A DNA stretch of 64,000 nt from Umezawaea sp036375055. Its GTDB lineage: Bacteria > Actinomycetota > Actinomycetes > Mycobacteriales > Pseudonocardiaceae. Below, piece after piece: positions 40,158-48,671 of the stretch. How positions within the stretch are numbered: the stretch's first letter is position 1; the number at the start of each line of letters is the position of its first letter. The DNA is taken from assembly GCF_036375055.1 (NCBI RefSeq), contig NZ_DASUSQ010000178.1:1-64000 (forward strand), written 5' to 3'. The notes below the pieces were generated by a model, which saw nothing but the letters and a program-made list of their open reading frames with translations, was not told the origin of the DNA and ran no database searches. A program made the position numbers and the translations under genes.

Positions 40158-40931
40158 ATGCCCAGTTCGTTGATCATCGTCGGGCTAGTAGTTGCCTGGC
40201 TGGTCGTCCTCGTCCCGATGGTCGCCCGCAAGCGCACGGAAGTTGCTCGCACCGCGGACTCGGACGCCCGGAACACGCGAGCGGGGAGCACGCGCGGCAG
40301 CATGGAAGAGGAGCACGCCATGCCTGACGCCGACGACGACGAACTCATCGACGAGTTCGAGGCCGACTTCGACGACGACTACGACGAGTACCTCGACGAC
40401 GACGTCGTGCACCGCCCGTACCGACCCGGCAGGGGCGGCTTCGACGCCGAGACCGCGCGCATCGTGGCCCAGGCCCGCTACGCGTTCCGCCGCAGGGTCG
40501 TCGCGTCCATGCTGATCGCCGCCGTGGTGACCGGCCTGGTCGCGGGCATCCTCTACCCCGTTGTCTGGTGGGGTCACGCCGCGGTCGACCTGGCCCTCGT
40601 CGGCTACCTCGTGTACCTGCGCCGCCAGGTCCGCATCGAGGAGGACATCCGCGCCCGCCGCCAGGCCCGGCTCGCCCAGGCCCGTCGTCGCGCGGCCCCG
40701 ACCCCGGCTGCCCGGCCCCAGGCCGAGCAGTCGCGGGCCGCCGAGCAGGCGACCGCGCCCGAAGCCGAGGCGCAGGAGGAGCACGAGGAGACCGGACTGG
40801 CCCCGCGACCGCGGTTCCAGCACCGCACCCGACCCGGCACCATCGTGGTCGAGGCGGACGACGAGGACCCGGTGTTCGTGGAGCTCGAAGGCCCCCAGTA
40901 CCTGCGGTATCGCCGGGCCGCGGGCGAATAG
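40158..40931 (+). CDS. GlpR/SepX-like membrane protein of the divisome
   Basis: 257 residues from ATG 40158, with GGGAGG about 7 nt upstream. A first membrane helix (about 5-22) is followed by a basic segment, then a strikingly acidic stretch (about 52-88, rich in Asp/Glu/Tyr), two membrane helices (about 112-132 and 136-150) and an Ala/Arg/Glu-rich cytoplasmic tail. Position after galU-glp-rimJ matches GlpR of corynebacteria and SepX of Streptomyces, division membrane proteins; assignment rests on synteny and topology. Confidence 0.78.
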   Translation: MPSSLIIVGLVVAWLVVLVPMVARKRTEVARTADSDARNTRAGSTRGSMEEEHAMPDADDDELIDEFEADFDDDYDEYLDDDVVHRPYRPGRGGFDAETARIVAQARYAFRRRVVASMLIAAVVTGLVAGILYPVVWWGHAAVDLALVGYLVYLRRQVRIEEDIRARRQARLAQARRRAAPTPAARPQAEQSRAAEQATAPEAEAQEEHEETGLAPRPRFQHRTRPGTIVVEADDEDPVFVELEGPQYLRYRRAAGE

Positions 40932-40988
40932 AGGGGGGTGGCGAAACCACCCCCGCGCTACTGATATGCTTCTCTCGCACGACAACGA

Positions 40989-41061
40989 GGGGCTGTAGCG
41001 CAGTTGGTAGCGCGTCTCGTTCGCATCGAGAAGGTCCGGGGTTCGATTCCCCGCAGCTCCA
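40989..41061 (+). tRNA. tRNA-Ala (anticodon CGC)
   Basis: 73 nt with acceptor stem GGGGCTG/CAGCTCC, D-arm GCGC-AGTTGGTA-GCGC, anticodon arm TCTCG-TTCGCAT-CGAGA (anticodon CGC, decoding GCG) and T-arm CGGGG-TTCGATT-CCCCG. Discriminator A; CCA not encoded. Confidence 0.94.
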
Positions 41062-41068
41062 CGCAAAG

Positions 41069-41100
41069 AAGGCCCAAACCCGCGCGGTTTGGGCCTTTTG
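41069..41100 (+). terminator. terminator of tRNA-Ala
   Basis: A 12-bp perfect stem (41069-41080 with 41086-41097), 5-base loop, then TTTTG. Lies 7 nt after the tRNA. Confidence 0.85.
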
Positions 41101-41101
41101 C

Positions 41102-41707
41102 GTTTCGAGGCGCCCGCTGGTTGTCCTAACAGGACGTCGCTTGTGGGGGGTCGGCCGGGGTTCGGTCGAAGGTGGTGGGGAACGGGTGGGTTGGTGTCGG
41201 CGGGGCCGCGCGTTAGTTCTGTAACGTTGTTATGTGATGTTGTGGTTCGGCGATCGGCGTGCGGAGCGGGATCTGGCCGGTGGGGATCACCGGATGCCGG
41301 TGGGTGCGTGGTGCCGTGGGCGCGGGGCATTGGTCGGGGGAGTGCCCTGTCGCGGTTCGAGTCGTCCGTCGGAGTGTTTGGAAACGGACTTTTCGTGCTT
41401 GGTCGATTCGTGCTCGATCCGTTTCACCCTGGGGGACTTTTGCCCGTTGGCGGGTCGGGCTTCGAATGTTCCGATAGCGGGACGGCCGTGCAGGTTGCAC
41501 GGTGTGGGCCTTCTCGCTGTGGCGAAACCGGTGGTCGGCCGGGGTGCGGGTGGTGCGGCGCCTGGTCGCGGCCTGCCTGATCAGGTGCGCAGCGTCCATT
41601 GAGGACCTGTTCGGTGTCGGATCTTTCGTTACGACCCGCTGGTGAATTTCCGACCGAGCGGCCACTGGTGAACCGCCGCCCGCATAGGGTGGGGGTTGTC
41701 GAGAGGG
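41102..41707. other. 606-bp region without a recognisable gene
   Basis: G/T-rich on the plus strand and of lower G+C than neighbours. Open frames exist on both strands but lack the third-position G/C pattern of real genes here and match no family. A TAGGGT hexamer at 41685-41690 is a probable -10 for the kinase gene. Possibly decayed DNA next to the tRNA. Confidence 0.45.
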
Positions 41708-43738
41708 GTGGTGGAGGTCGTGGGGCTGGCCGAGTCCTTGCTCGAATGGCTGCACGGCTGGGCACTGCCGCTCTGCCCCGGCGACTGGGCGTGGAGCGTC
41801 ACGGCGCTGGGTGCCGTCGCGGGCCTGCTGCCGACGATCGCCGCGCTGCTGGCGATCACCGTGCGACGGGTCGTGGGCAACTCCTACGGCCCGGTGGCCG
41901 GTGCGCTGTTCGCGGCGCTCGGGGTGAGCAGCACGCTGGTGCTGCCGTGGCTGCTGTTCTCCGGTGCGGACAGCGCGCTGCGCCGCCGCACGGTCAGCGG
42001 CACGCAGTCGCTGGACGACACGCCGTGCGGCGCGTTCACGCAGTTCGACTACCTGGTGGGCGCGCGGTCGATCGGCACGATCATCAGCGACCCCGGTGGC
42101 ACGCGGGTCGCGTTCCTGGTCGCGGGCGGCATCACGGCGGTGCTCGCGCTGCTGTGCCTGCTGTTCGTGATGATGCAGGCCGGGTCGGCGTTCCGGCTCG
42201 GCCCGAACTGGCCCCGCCGGGTCTTCTGGCCCCCGTTCCTGGTGCTCCTGGTGGCCACGTCGTTGCTGCCGGTGACGCTGGTGGGCCATCTGCTCCTCGG
42301 ATTCTTCCCGATTGCGCTGATCGGCTCATTCGTCGTGCGCATCTTCGGGTTGACTACGGCCATGCTGAACCGCCCCGGACGTGATCGCGGCAACAACGAG
42401 GCTCCGCAGGCCGCGGCCAACCGCGTGCCCCCGCCGCCTCACCAGGGGCCGCAGAAGGGGCCGCAGAAGCCCCCGCCGTACCAGCCCGCCCAGCTCCCGC
42501 CGTACCGACCGGCGGGCTCGCCGCCTCCCTACCAGCCGCACCAGTCGCCCTCGCCGCAGTCGCAGCCGGTGCAGCAGCCCGTCCAGAAGCCGCCACCCCG
42601 CCAGTACCCGCCCACGCGGGTCGCCGAGGTGCCGCGCAAGGACCCCGCGCCCACTCGGGTCGAGCAGCCGCAGGCGCAGCCACCCCAGCCGCCCCGGCCC
42701 ACCAGGGTGGAGACGCCCCAGGTGTCGCCGCCGACGCGCGTCGAGCACCCGCAGTCCCAGCCCCAGCCGCTGTCGAAGCTCGCCGACACGCCGGGGCCGC
42801 TGCCGTTCGGACCGGGAGCGGCGGCTGCCGCCGCCTCGACGTCGAACCCCGCCACCGCGGGCCAGGACAAGGTCTGGAACCCGGCCAGCGGCCGGTTCCG
42901 CCGCGTGCGGCAGCTCGGACGGGGTGGGTTCGGCACCGTCTGGCTCGCGGTCGACACCCAGCTCGACCGCACCGTCGCGGTGAAGCTCGCCCACGCGCCC
43001 GACTCGGACACCGAGCAGCGCATGCTCCGCGAAGCGCGGGCACTGGCCGCCGTGCGGCACCCGAACTGCGTGCGGGTGTTCGACATCGTGCAGGACCCGG
43101 ACGGGCTCGCCATCGTCATGGAGTACATCGACGGTGACCCGCTGTCCGACGTGGTCCTGAACAGCGGCCTGCTCGCGGACACGCTCGCCGCGCGGCTGTG
43201 GGTCAACATGGCCGACGCGCTGGCCGCCGCCCACGACCGCGGTGTGCTGCACCGCGACGTGAAGCCGTCCAACGTCATCGTCGACACGGAGGGCACCGCC
43301 CACCTGATCGACTTCGGCATCGCCCGGTCCAAGGGCGACAGCACGCTGACCGCTGCCGGGATGATGGTCGGGACACCCGACTTCCTCGCCCCGGAGACGG
43401 CCCGCGGTGACGCCGCCAGCCCGGCTTCCGACGCCTGGCAGCTGGCCGCGACGGTCAGCTACGCGCTGACCGGGCACCCGCCTCGGGGCACTCGGGACAA
43501 TCCGATCTCCTCTCTGATGGCCGCGGCTCAGGGGGAGCCGAACGTGAAGCTGCCGGTGCGGAGTGCTCACCACCGCTTGTTGGTGTCGGCGTTGGACGCG
43601 GATCCGGGGCGTCGGCCTTCGTTGGCGGCTATTCGTGGGGAGTTGAGCGGGTGGTTGGCCAACGCTGGGATCAGCAAGGAGGGGCCGGTCACCCGGATGA
43701 TCTCCAAGCCCGATCCGCCCACCCGGCCTGTTCGGTGA
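41708..43738 (+). CDS. polytopic membrane Ser/Thr protein kinase with C-terminal kinase domain
   Basis: About 676 residues from GTG 41708 (GAGAGG just upstream; TTG 41696 and GTG 41720 are alternatives). Five predicted membrane helices fill residues ~30-218, followed by a ~120-residue Pro/Gln linker with four PTRV repeats and then a Hanks-type kinase at about 397-655: GRGGFGTV glycine loop, VAVK (Lys426), HRDVKPSNV (Asp517), DFG and APE. All catalytic residues are present. Most actinobacterial PknB-type kinases have the kinase first and a single helix; this order is reversed. No PASTA domain, so the signal may be sensed in the membrane. Confidence 0.88.
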   Translation: MVEVVGLAESLLEWLHGWALPLCPGDWAWSVTALGAVAGLLPTIAALLAITVRRVVGNSYGPVAGALFAALGVSSTLVLPWLLFSGADSALRRRTVSGTQSLDDTPCGAFTQFDYLVGARSIGTIISDPGGTRVAFLVAGGITAVLALLCLLFVMMQAGSAFRLGPNWPRRVFWPPFLVLLVATSLLPVTLVGHLLLGFFPIALIGSFVVRIFGLTTAMLNRPGRDRGNNEAPQAAANRVPPPPHQGPQKGPQKPPPYQPAQLPPYRPAGSPPPYQPHQSPSPQSQPVQQPVQKPPPRQYPPTRVAEVPRKDPAPTRVEQPQAQPPQPPRPTRVETPQVSPPTRVEHPQSQPQPLSKLADTPGPLPFGPGAAAAAASTSNPATAGQDKVWNPASGRFRRVRQLGRGGFGTVWLAVDTQLDRTVAVKLAHAPDSDTEQRMLREARALAAVRHPNCVRVFDIVQDPDGLAIVMEYIDGDPLSDVVLNSGLLADTLAARLWVNMADALAAAHDRGVLHRDVKPSNVIVDTEGTAHLIDFGIARSKGDSTLTAAGMMVGTPDFLAPETARGDAASPASDAWQLAATVSYALTGHPPRGTRDNPISSLMAAAQGEPNVKLPVRSAHHRLLVSALDADPGRRPSLAAIRGELSGWLANAGISKEGPVTRMISKPDPPTRPVR

Positions 43739-43959
43739 GGGTTGCTCGCTGGGCGGTGGGTAGGGCGGTGGGGTAGGGCGGTGTCTGGTCGCGGGTTCTG
43801 CCGCCGCACGGATCGGTGACGTCTGAGTCGGCTTGCCGTGGCGGTGAGCTGGGAGGACGTGGCTGTGTCCAAGCCCTGCCCCCTGGGGGTTCCGGGGTTC
43901 GGCTAGCGGTTCCTCGTCGATGAAGTGCGCGGGGTCGGGCGGTCGATGGCGGATCTGCT

Positions 43960-44223
43960 CGGTCATGGGCTGGTGGAGCGTTCGGCAAGGAACGCGCACG
44001 CGACGGGCAAGGCCGGTCAGCCGGTCCACGACGGCCTCGTCCGCCGCGACCTCACCGTCACCGCGCCTCACCGGTGGTGGCCGGCGACAGCGCCGAGCAC
44101 CGCACCGCTGAAGGCGGCTGTGCCGGTGCGCGGTCAAGGACGTCTGTCCCGGTCGGGTCGTCGGCTACTGCGTCGGCTCCCGGATGACGTTCCGGTTGGC
44201 CATCCCCGCGCTTACCAACGGCC
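43960..44223 (+). pseudogene. decayed IS3-family transposase OrfB fragment
   Basis: One frame gives QPVHDGLVRRDLTVTAPHRW, matching the OrfB segment PVHDDLVRRDFTAEAPNRLW just before the integrase core. After a shift, CAVKDVCPGRVVGYCVGSRM and LAIPALTN match CAVKDVFSGRIVGYSIDSRM...LAVAALDN of the rve core. The catalytic part further on is absent. An old, truncated insertion. Confidence 0.68.
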
Positions 44224-44765
44224 CTCGTCCGCTGCTGGGTGTGGGGTCCCAGGCGTGGGTCACGGGGTGGTGGGGGACGGCCTTGGTCGTCAGTGCTGGT
44301 TGCGGGTCGCTGGCTGTGGGGTTGGTGGCTTGGTGGTGGTGGTGGGTTGGTGGGCCGTGCGCGTCACCCCGTTCGCGTCATTGTCTCTAGCTTTGATCTT
44401 GGTTTGTCAAGGCGGGAAAGATGCCTTGACAAACCAAGATCAAAGCTGAGGGCGCTTCGGATCGGGGTGGCGGGGGGAGTCTGGGTGTCGCCACTGGTGC
44501 GTGCTTCCGCTTGAGGTGGGGTATTGGTGCCTTGCTTGGGTCGCGGTGGTGGTGGTGGGTTGTGCGGTGTGCTGTGGCTGCGGGGGCGGCGTCTTGGTTT
44601 GAGGTGCTGGCGGTGTGTTTGTTGCGCTGGTTTGCGAGGTGTCCCCCGCAGGTCGTGGTGGGCTGGGTTTGTGTGCCTCGTGTTGGAGCGGGTGGGGTTT
44701 GTGCTGGTTCTCGGTAACGAACATTTGATCCTTCGCGACCAATGCGGTGATGGCCGAACCGACTG
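44224..44765. other. G/T-skewed non-coding block
   Basis: Between the IS3 remnant and the nuclease-like gene the plus strand is dominated by G and T (for example, about five of six bases in 44521-44580), with poly-GGT runs around 44330-44350 and 44540-44560. No convincing gene on either strand. It contains a perfect 25-bp inverted repeat (44389-44447). Confidence 0.6.
44389..44447. repeat. perfect 25-bp inverted repeat, A/T-rich
   Basis: Arms 44389-44413 and 44423-44447 are exact reverse complements around a 9-base spacer. The arms start AGCTTTGATC and are about 44% G+C in a genome near 70%. No gene is within 300 bp. It could be a dispersed REP/MITE-like unit, a strong transcription block, or a replication/recombination structure. 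Confidence 0.85.
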
Positions 44766-46151
44766 GTGGCGAGGTGGACGTTGTCGTCTGAGGAGAGCTG
44801 GCACGCCGCTCGGCTGATTCCCACCTCGGGCATCAACGGTGCTGATGAGCAGGAACGACGGGCCACCTCGGCGCTGTTGGCGGTGATGTCGGCCGTGCGC
44901 GAGTTCGGGCGGGCCCTGACGCAGCCGCTCGGGGCGCCCGCCGCTGCTGTGCGGACGTTCATCGAGGTGCCCTTCGAGCTGGACGGGCGGAAGGTGATCC
45001 CGGACGGGCTCATCCGGGTCGTTCGGGGGCAGCGGTCCTGGACCGCTCTGGTCGAGGTGAAGACCGGGACCAACGCGTTGCAGAAGGAGCAGTTGGAGAA
45101 CTACCTGGACGTCGCCAGGGAGTTCGGGTTCGACGCGCTGATCACCATCTCCAACGAGATCCCGGCCATGCCGGGGCAGCACCCGACCGCCGTCGACCGG
45201 CGGAAGTTGCGGAAGGTGGCCCTGCACCACTGGTCCTGGACCGAGGTGCTCGGTGAGGCCGTCATGCAGAAGGAGCACCGCGGGGTCGCCGACCCCGATC
45301 AGGCGTGGGTGCTCGGGGAGCTGATCCGGTACCTGGAGCACCCCCGGTCGGGGGCCATGGAGTTCGACGACATGGGGCCCTCGTGGGTGCCCGTGCGGGA
45401 AGCCGTCGCCGCGGGGACGCTGCGGCCCACCGACAAGAGCGCCTCGGAGATCGCGCTGCGGTTCGACGCGCTGGTCCGGTTCGCCTGCCTCCAGCTCGGA
45501 CGGCGGTTGGGCACCGAGGTGACGCCCGCGCTGTCGCGCAAGGAACTGGCGGACCCGCAGGGCCGCGTGACCAAGCAGGTCGCGCAACTGGTGGACGAGG
45601 GACGGCTCTCCGGCGGCGTGCAGATCCCCGGCACCGTCGGCACGGTGCAGGTCGTCGCCGACCTGCGGGCCGGGCGGGTGCTCTGCCACGTGGACCTGGA
45701 CGCGCCGAAGGAGGGCAGGCTGACCACGCGGGTCAACTGGCTGATCCGGCAGCTCAAGGACGCCCCCGGCTCGCTGCGCCTGGAGGCCTTCGCGCTGCAC
45801 GGGCGCGGTGCGGGCGCCTCCGAGCTGCTCACGTTCGTCCGCGACAACCCCGGTGTGCTGCTCGTCGACCCGCGGAAGGAGATCCGGAGCTTCCGGATCG
45901 AGCAGTCCGGCCCCATGGGCACCAAGCGCGGCAGCGGGCGGAACTCCTTCGTCGACTCCGTGCTCGGGGCCGTGACGGGCTTCTACGAGGAGGTCGTGCA
46001 GACCCTCAAGCCCTGGGCCGCCACGCCGCCGCGGATCCGGCCCGAAGAGGACTTCACGCCGCCGGAGGACGTGCCCGTCGCGCTCGTGTCGACCGCCCCG
46101 TCCTCGCAGGACGGGCCGGACACCGTGCGGTTGAGCGGCAGTCTGCTGTAG
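44766..46151 (+). CDS. PD-(D/E)XK nuclease-like protein
   Basis: 461 residues from GTG 44766 (TTG 44781 is possible). The N-terminal domain starts ARLIPTSGINGADEQERRA and holds the nuclease-like core: Asp80 in VIPDGLIRV, then Glu97-x-Lys99 in WTALVEVKTG, a PD-(D/E)XK constellation, with Gln107 further on. The remainder (about 150-460) is a conserved actinobacterial region without known catalytic motifs. No signal peptide or membrane helix. It could be a DNA repair or defence nuclease; no methylase or partner is adjacent. Function not established. Confidence 0.68.
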   Translation: MARWTLSSEESWHAARLIPTSGINGADEQERRATSALLAVMSAVREFGRALTQPLGAPAAAVRTFIEVPFELDGRKVIPDGLIRVVRGQRSWTALVEVKTGTNALQKEQLENYLDVAREFGFDALITISNEIPAMPGQHPTAVDRRKLRKVALHHWSWTEVLGEAVMQKEHRGVADPDQAWVLGELIRYLEHPRSGAMEFDDMGPSWVPVREAVAAGTLRPTDKSASEIALRFDALVRFACLQLGRRLGTEVTPALSRKELADPQGRVTKQVAQLVDEGRLSGGVQIPGTVGTVQVVADLRAGRVLCHVDLDAPKEGRLTTRVNWLIRQLKDAPGSLRLEAFALHGRGAGASELLTFVRDNPGVLLVDPRKEIRSFRIEQSGPMGTKRGSGRNSFVDSVLGAVTGFYEEVVQTLKPWAATPPRIRPEEDFTPPEDVPVALVSTAPSSQDGPDTVRLSGSLL

Positions 46152-46177
46152 TCGCGTCACGGGGTTCAGTGAACAGG

Positions 46178-46203
46178 CGACCCCCGACAAGAACCGGGGG
46201 TCG
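46178..46203. terminator. terminator between convergent genes
   Basis: CGACCCCCG (46178-46186) pairs with CGGGGGTCG (46195-46203) over an 8-base loop, between the nuclease-like gene and PMT. Confidence 0.75.
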
Positions 46204-46226
46204 GCCCGTCACTCGATCGGGTGGAG

Positions 46227-47798
46227 CTAGCTCCACGAGGGCAGCCAGCGCTGCATCTCCCACATCTCCGGCGTGATCGGGTTCCCGTTCAGGATCGGCC
46301 ACAGCCACACGAAGTTCGCCACCACGAGCCCCACGTACAGGGCCACCGCGAGCAGCCCCGTGCCGCGCCTCTCCTTGCCCGCCACCACGGGCCCGAGCAC
46401 GTGCCCGAGCGCCAGCGTGATCAGCAGGACCAGGAACGGCGCCATCGGCGTCACGTAGAAGAAGTACATCTGCCGGTCCAGGTTCAGGAACCACGGCAGC
46501 AGACCGGCCAGGTACGCCACGAGGACGGCCGCGTAGCGCCAGTCGAGGCGCGCGATCGAGCGCCACAGGCCCCACGCGATGGCCGGGAACGCCAGCCACC
46601 ACATGGCGGGCGTGCCGATCAGCATGATCGCGCCGACGCAGCTCGCCTGGCCGCAGCCCTGCACCGCGCCCTCGTAGTAGTAGAGCATCGGCCGCAGGCC
46701 CATGGGCCACGTCCACGGCTTCGACTCCCACGGGTGCGGGTTCGAGGTGGGCGTGACCAGCTTGCTGTGGAACTCGAGCACGTTGCCGCTGTAGTACCAG
46801 AGCGCGCGCAGGGCTTCCGGCACGAACGAGTCCTTGCCGATCTTCACGCCCGCCACGTGCCGGTCGACGCCGGTCTCGCTGGCGAACCACGCCCACCAGG
46901 TGCCCAGGTAGACCAGGACGGGGATGAGCAGCAGCCCGCCCAGCGACGGCACCAGGTCCTTGGCGATCGACCCGACCCACGGCCTGCGCACGCCCGCCGA
47001 GCGGCGGGCCAGCGCGCTCCACACGACCGACAGGACGCCGAACGCGGCCACGTACCAGAGGCCCGACCACTTCACGCCGCACGCGAGGCCGAGGCTGACG
47101 CCCGCGCCGAACCGCCACCAGCGGAAACCGAGCCACGGCCCGTACGGCGACCTGTCGGCCCACCCCTCGCGGACGGCCACGGCGAGCCGGGAGCGCACCT
47201 GGTCGCGGTCGGCCACCAGGCAGCCGAACGCCGCCACCACGAACACGGCCAGGAAGATGTCCAGCATCCCCATCCGCGACTGGACGTGCGAGACGCCGTC
47301 GCAGATCAGCAGGATGCCCGCGACGGCCCCGAGCAGGTCGGAGCCCGTCAGGCGCCGGGCGATGCGGATGATCAGCAGGATGCTGACCGTGCCCGCCACC
47401 GCCGAGGCGAACCGCCAGCCGACGCCGTCGTAGCCGAACATCCACTCGCCGAGCCCGATGAGCTGCTTGCCCAGCGGCGGGTGCACCACCAGCTCGTAGC
47501 CGGGGTTGTCCTCGACGCCGCCGTTGCGCACCACCTGGGCCGCCTGCGGCACGTAGTGCTTCTCGTCGAAGATCGGCGTGCCCTTGTCGGTCGGGAACCC
47601 GAGGTTCCAGAACCGCACCAGCCCGCCGACGAACGCCAGGGTCAGCGTCATCAGCCAGCCGCGCACCAGGTTCGACGGCAGGCGCGGGGTCAGCGCCGCG
47701 ACGCGTTCCTCGCGGTCGGCGCCCGCCGGGCGGGACGTCGGGGGGACGTCTCCGACGTCGACCACGTCGTCTGTTGACTGCGGCACGAGGAGGCTCAC
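46227..47798 (-). CDS. pmt: dolichyl-phosphate-mannose-type protein O-mannosyltransferase
   Basis: 523 residues, about 11 membrane helices. The first extracytoplasmic loop contains IFDEKHYVPQA with the catalytic Asp-Glu pair, followed by NPGYELVVHPPLGKQLIG, the GT39/PMT signature. It transfers mannose from polyprenyl-phosphate mannose to Ser/Thr of secreted proteins while they leave through Sec. GTG start at 47798 has TACGAT 7 nt upstream (leaderless). In actinobacteria pmt lies divergent from rsmI, as here. Confidence 0.92.
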   Translation of the reverse strand: MSLLVPQSTDDVVDVGDVPPTSRPAGADREERVAALTPRLPSNLVRGWLMTLTLAFVGGLVRFWNLGFPTDKGTPIFDEKHYVPQAAQVVRNGGVEDNPGYELVVHPPLGKQLIGLGEWMFGYDGVGWRFASAVAGTVSILLIIRIARRLTGSDLLGAVAGILLICDGVSHVQSRMGMLDIFLAVFVVAAFGCLVADRDQVRSRLAVAVREGWADRSPYGPWLGFRWWRFGAGVSLGLACGVKWSGLWYVAAFGVLSVVWSALARRSAGVRRPWVGSIAKDLVPSLGGLLLIPVLVYLGTWWAWFASETGVDRHVAGVKIGKDSFVPEALRALWYYSGNVLEFHSKLVTPTSNPHPWESKPWTWPMGLRPMLYYYEGAVQGCGQASCVGAIMLIGTPAMWWLAFPAIAWGLWRSIARLDWRYAAVLVAYLAGLLPWFLNLDRQMYFFYVTPMAPFLVLLITLALGHVLGPVVAGKERRGTGLLAVALYVGLVVANFVWLWPILNGNPITPEMWEMQRWLPSWS

Positions 47799-47805
47799 GA
47801 GTGCG

Positions 47806-47811
47806 ATCGTA
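47806..47811 (-). promoter_or_regulatory. leaderless -10 element of pmt
   Basis: Minus-strand TACGAT, 7 nt before GTG 47798; shares two bases with the rsmI -10. Confidence 0.55.
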
Positions 47812-47815
47812 GGGT
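47810..47815 (+). promoter_or_regulatory. leaderless -10 element of rsmI
   Basis: TAGGGT, 7 nt before GTG 47823; overlaps the pmt -10 on the other strand by two bases. Confidence 0.55.
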
Positions 47816-47822
47816 GAAGGCT

Positions 47823-48671
47823 GTGAGTCCCGTATCTGGATCAGGCCGTTTGGTTCTGGCAGCCACGCCGCTGGGCGACGTCCGCGACGCCTCCCCCCGC
47901 TTGGTGGAGGCGTTGGAGACCGCCGACGTCGTGGCGGCGGAGGACACCCGCCGGTTGCACTGGCTGGCGTCCGCGCTGGACGTGAAGCCCTCCGGGCGGG
48001 TCGTGAGCTTCTACGACCAGGTGGAGGTCAGCAGGCTCCCCGGCCTGGTGGAGGCCATGCACGCCGGGTCGACGGTGCTGCTGGTGACCGACGCGGGCAT
48101 GCCCAGCGTGTCCGACCCCGGCTACCGGCTGGTGGCCGCGTGCGTGGCCGAGGACCTGCCCGTGACGTGCCTGCCGGGGCCCTCCGCGGTCACGACGGCG
48201 CTGGCCGTGTCTGGGCTGCCGTGCGACCGGTTCGCCTTCGACGGGTTCCCGCCGCGCAAGCAGGGCGAGCGGCGGAAGTGGTTCGCGGCGCTCAAGACCG
48301 AGCCGCGCACCGTCGTGTTCTTCGAGTCGCCGCACCGGATCGCAGACACGCTCGCCGACGCCGCGTTCGTGCTGGGCCCGGACCGGGCCGCCGCGGTGTG
48401 CCGCGAGCTGACCAAGACCTACGAGGAGGTCAGGCGCGGCGGTCTCGGAGAGCTGGCCGAGTGGGCCGTCGACGGGGTGCGCGGCGAGATCACCGTCGTG
48501 CTGTCCGGTGCCGAGCCCGCCGAGGCGCCCGCGGACCTCGACGCGCTGGTCGTCGAGGTGCGGCAGCGGGTCGCGGACGGCGAGCGGATGAAGGCCGCCG
48601 CCGCCGAGGTCGCCGAGGCGGCTGGCGTGAGCAAGAAGGCGCTGTACGACGCGGCGGTCAGAGCCCGCTGA
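47823..48671 (+). CDS. rsmI: 16S rRNA (cytidine1402-2'-O)-methyltransferase
   Basis: 282 residues from GTG 47823; the GTG at 47814 is rejected because it lies within the -10 hexamer. LVLAATPLGDVRDASPRL, AAEDTRRLHWL, LVTDAGMPSVSDPGYRLV and LPGPSAVTTAL define the tetrapyrrole-methylase-fold RsmI family. It methylates C1402 in the ribosomal decoding centre. The last 14 bp overlap the convergent gene. Confidence 0.94.
   Translation: MSPVSGSGRLVLAATPLGDVRDASPRLVEALETADVVAAEDTRRLHWLASALDVKPSGRVVSFYDQVEVSRLPGLVEAMHAGSTVLLVTDAGMPSVSDPGYRLVAACVAEDLPVTCLPGPSAVTTALAVSGLPCDRFAFDGFPPRKQGERRKWFAALKTEPRTVVFFESPHRIADTLADAAFVLGPDRAAAVCRELTKTYEEVRRGGLGELAEWAVDGVRGEITVVLSGAEPAEAPADLDALVVEVRQRVADGERMKAAAAEVAEAAGVSKKALYDAAVRAR

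Noticed and set aside
41102..41707. Protein-coding frames in the gap after tRNA-Ala
   Set aside because: Several overlapping frames are open on both strands, but none shows neighbour-like codon bias, a ribosome site or recognisable motifs.
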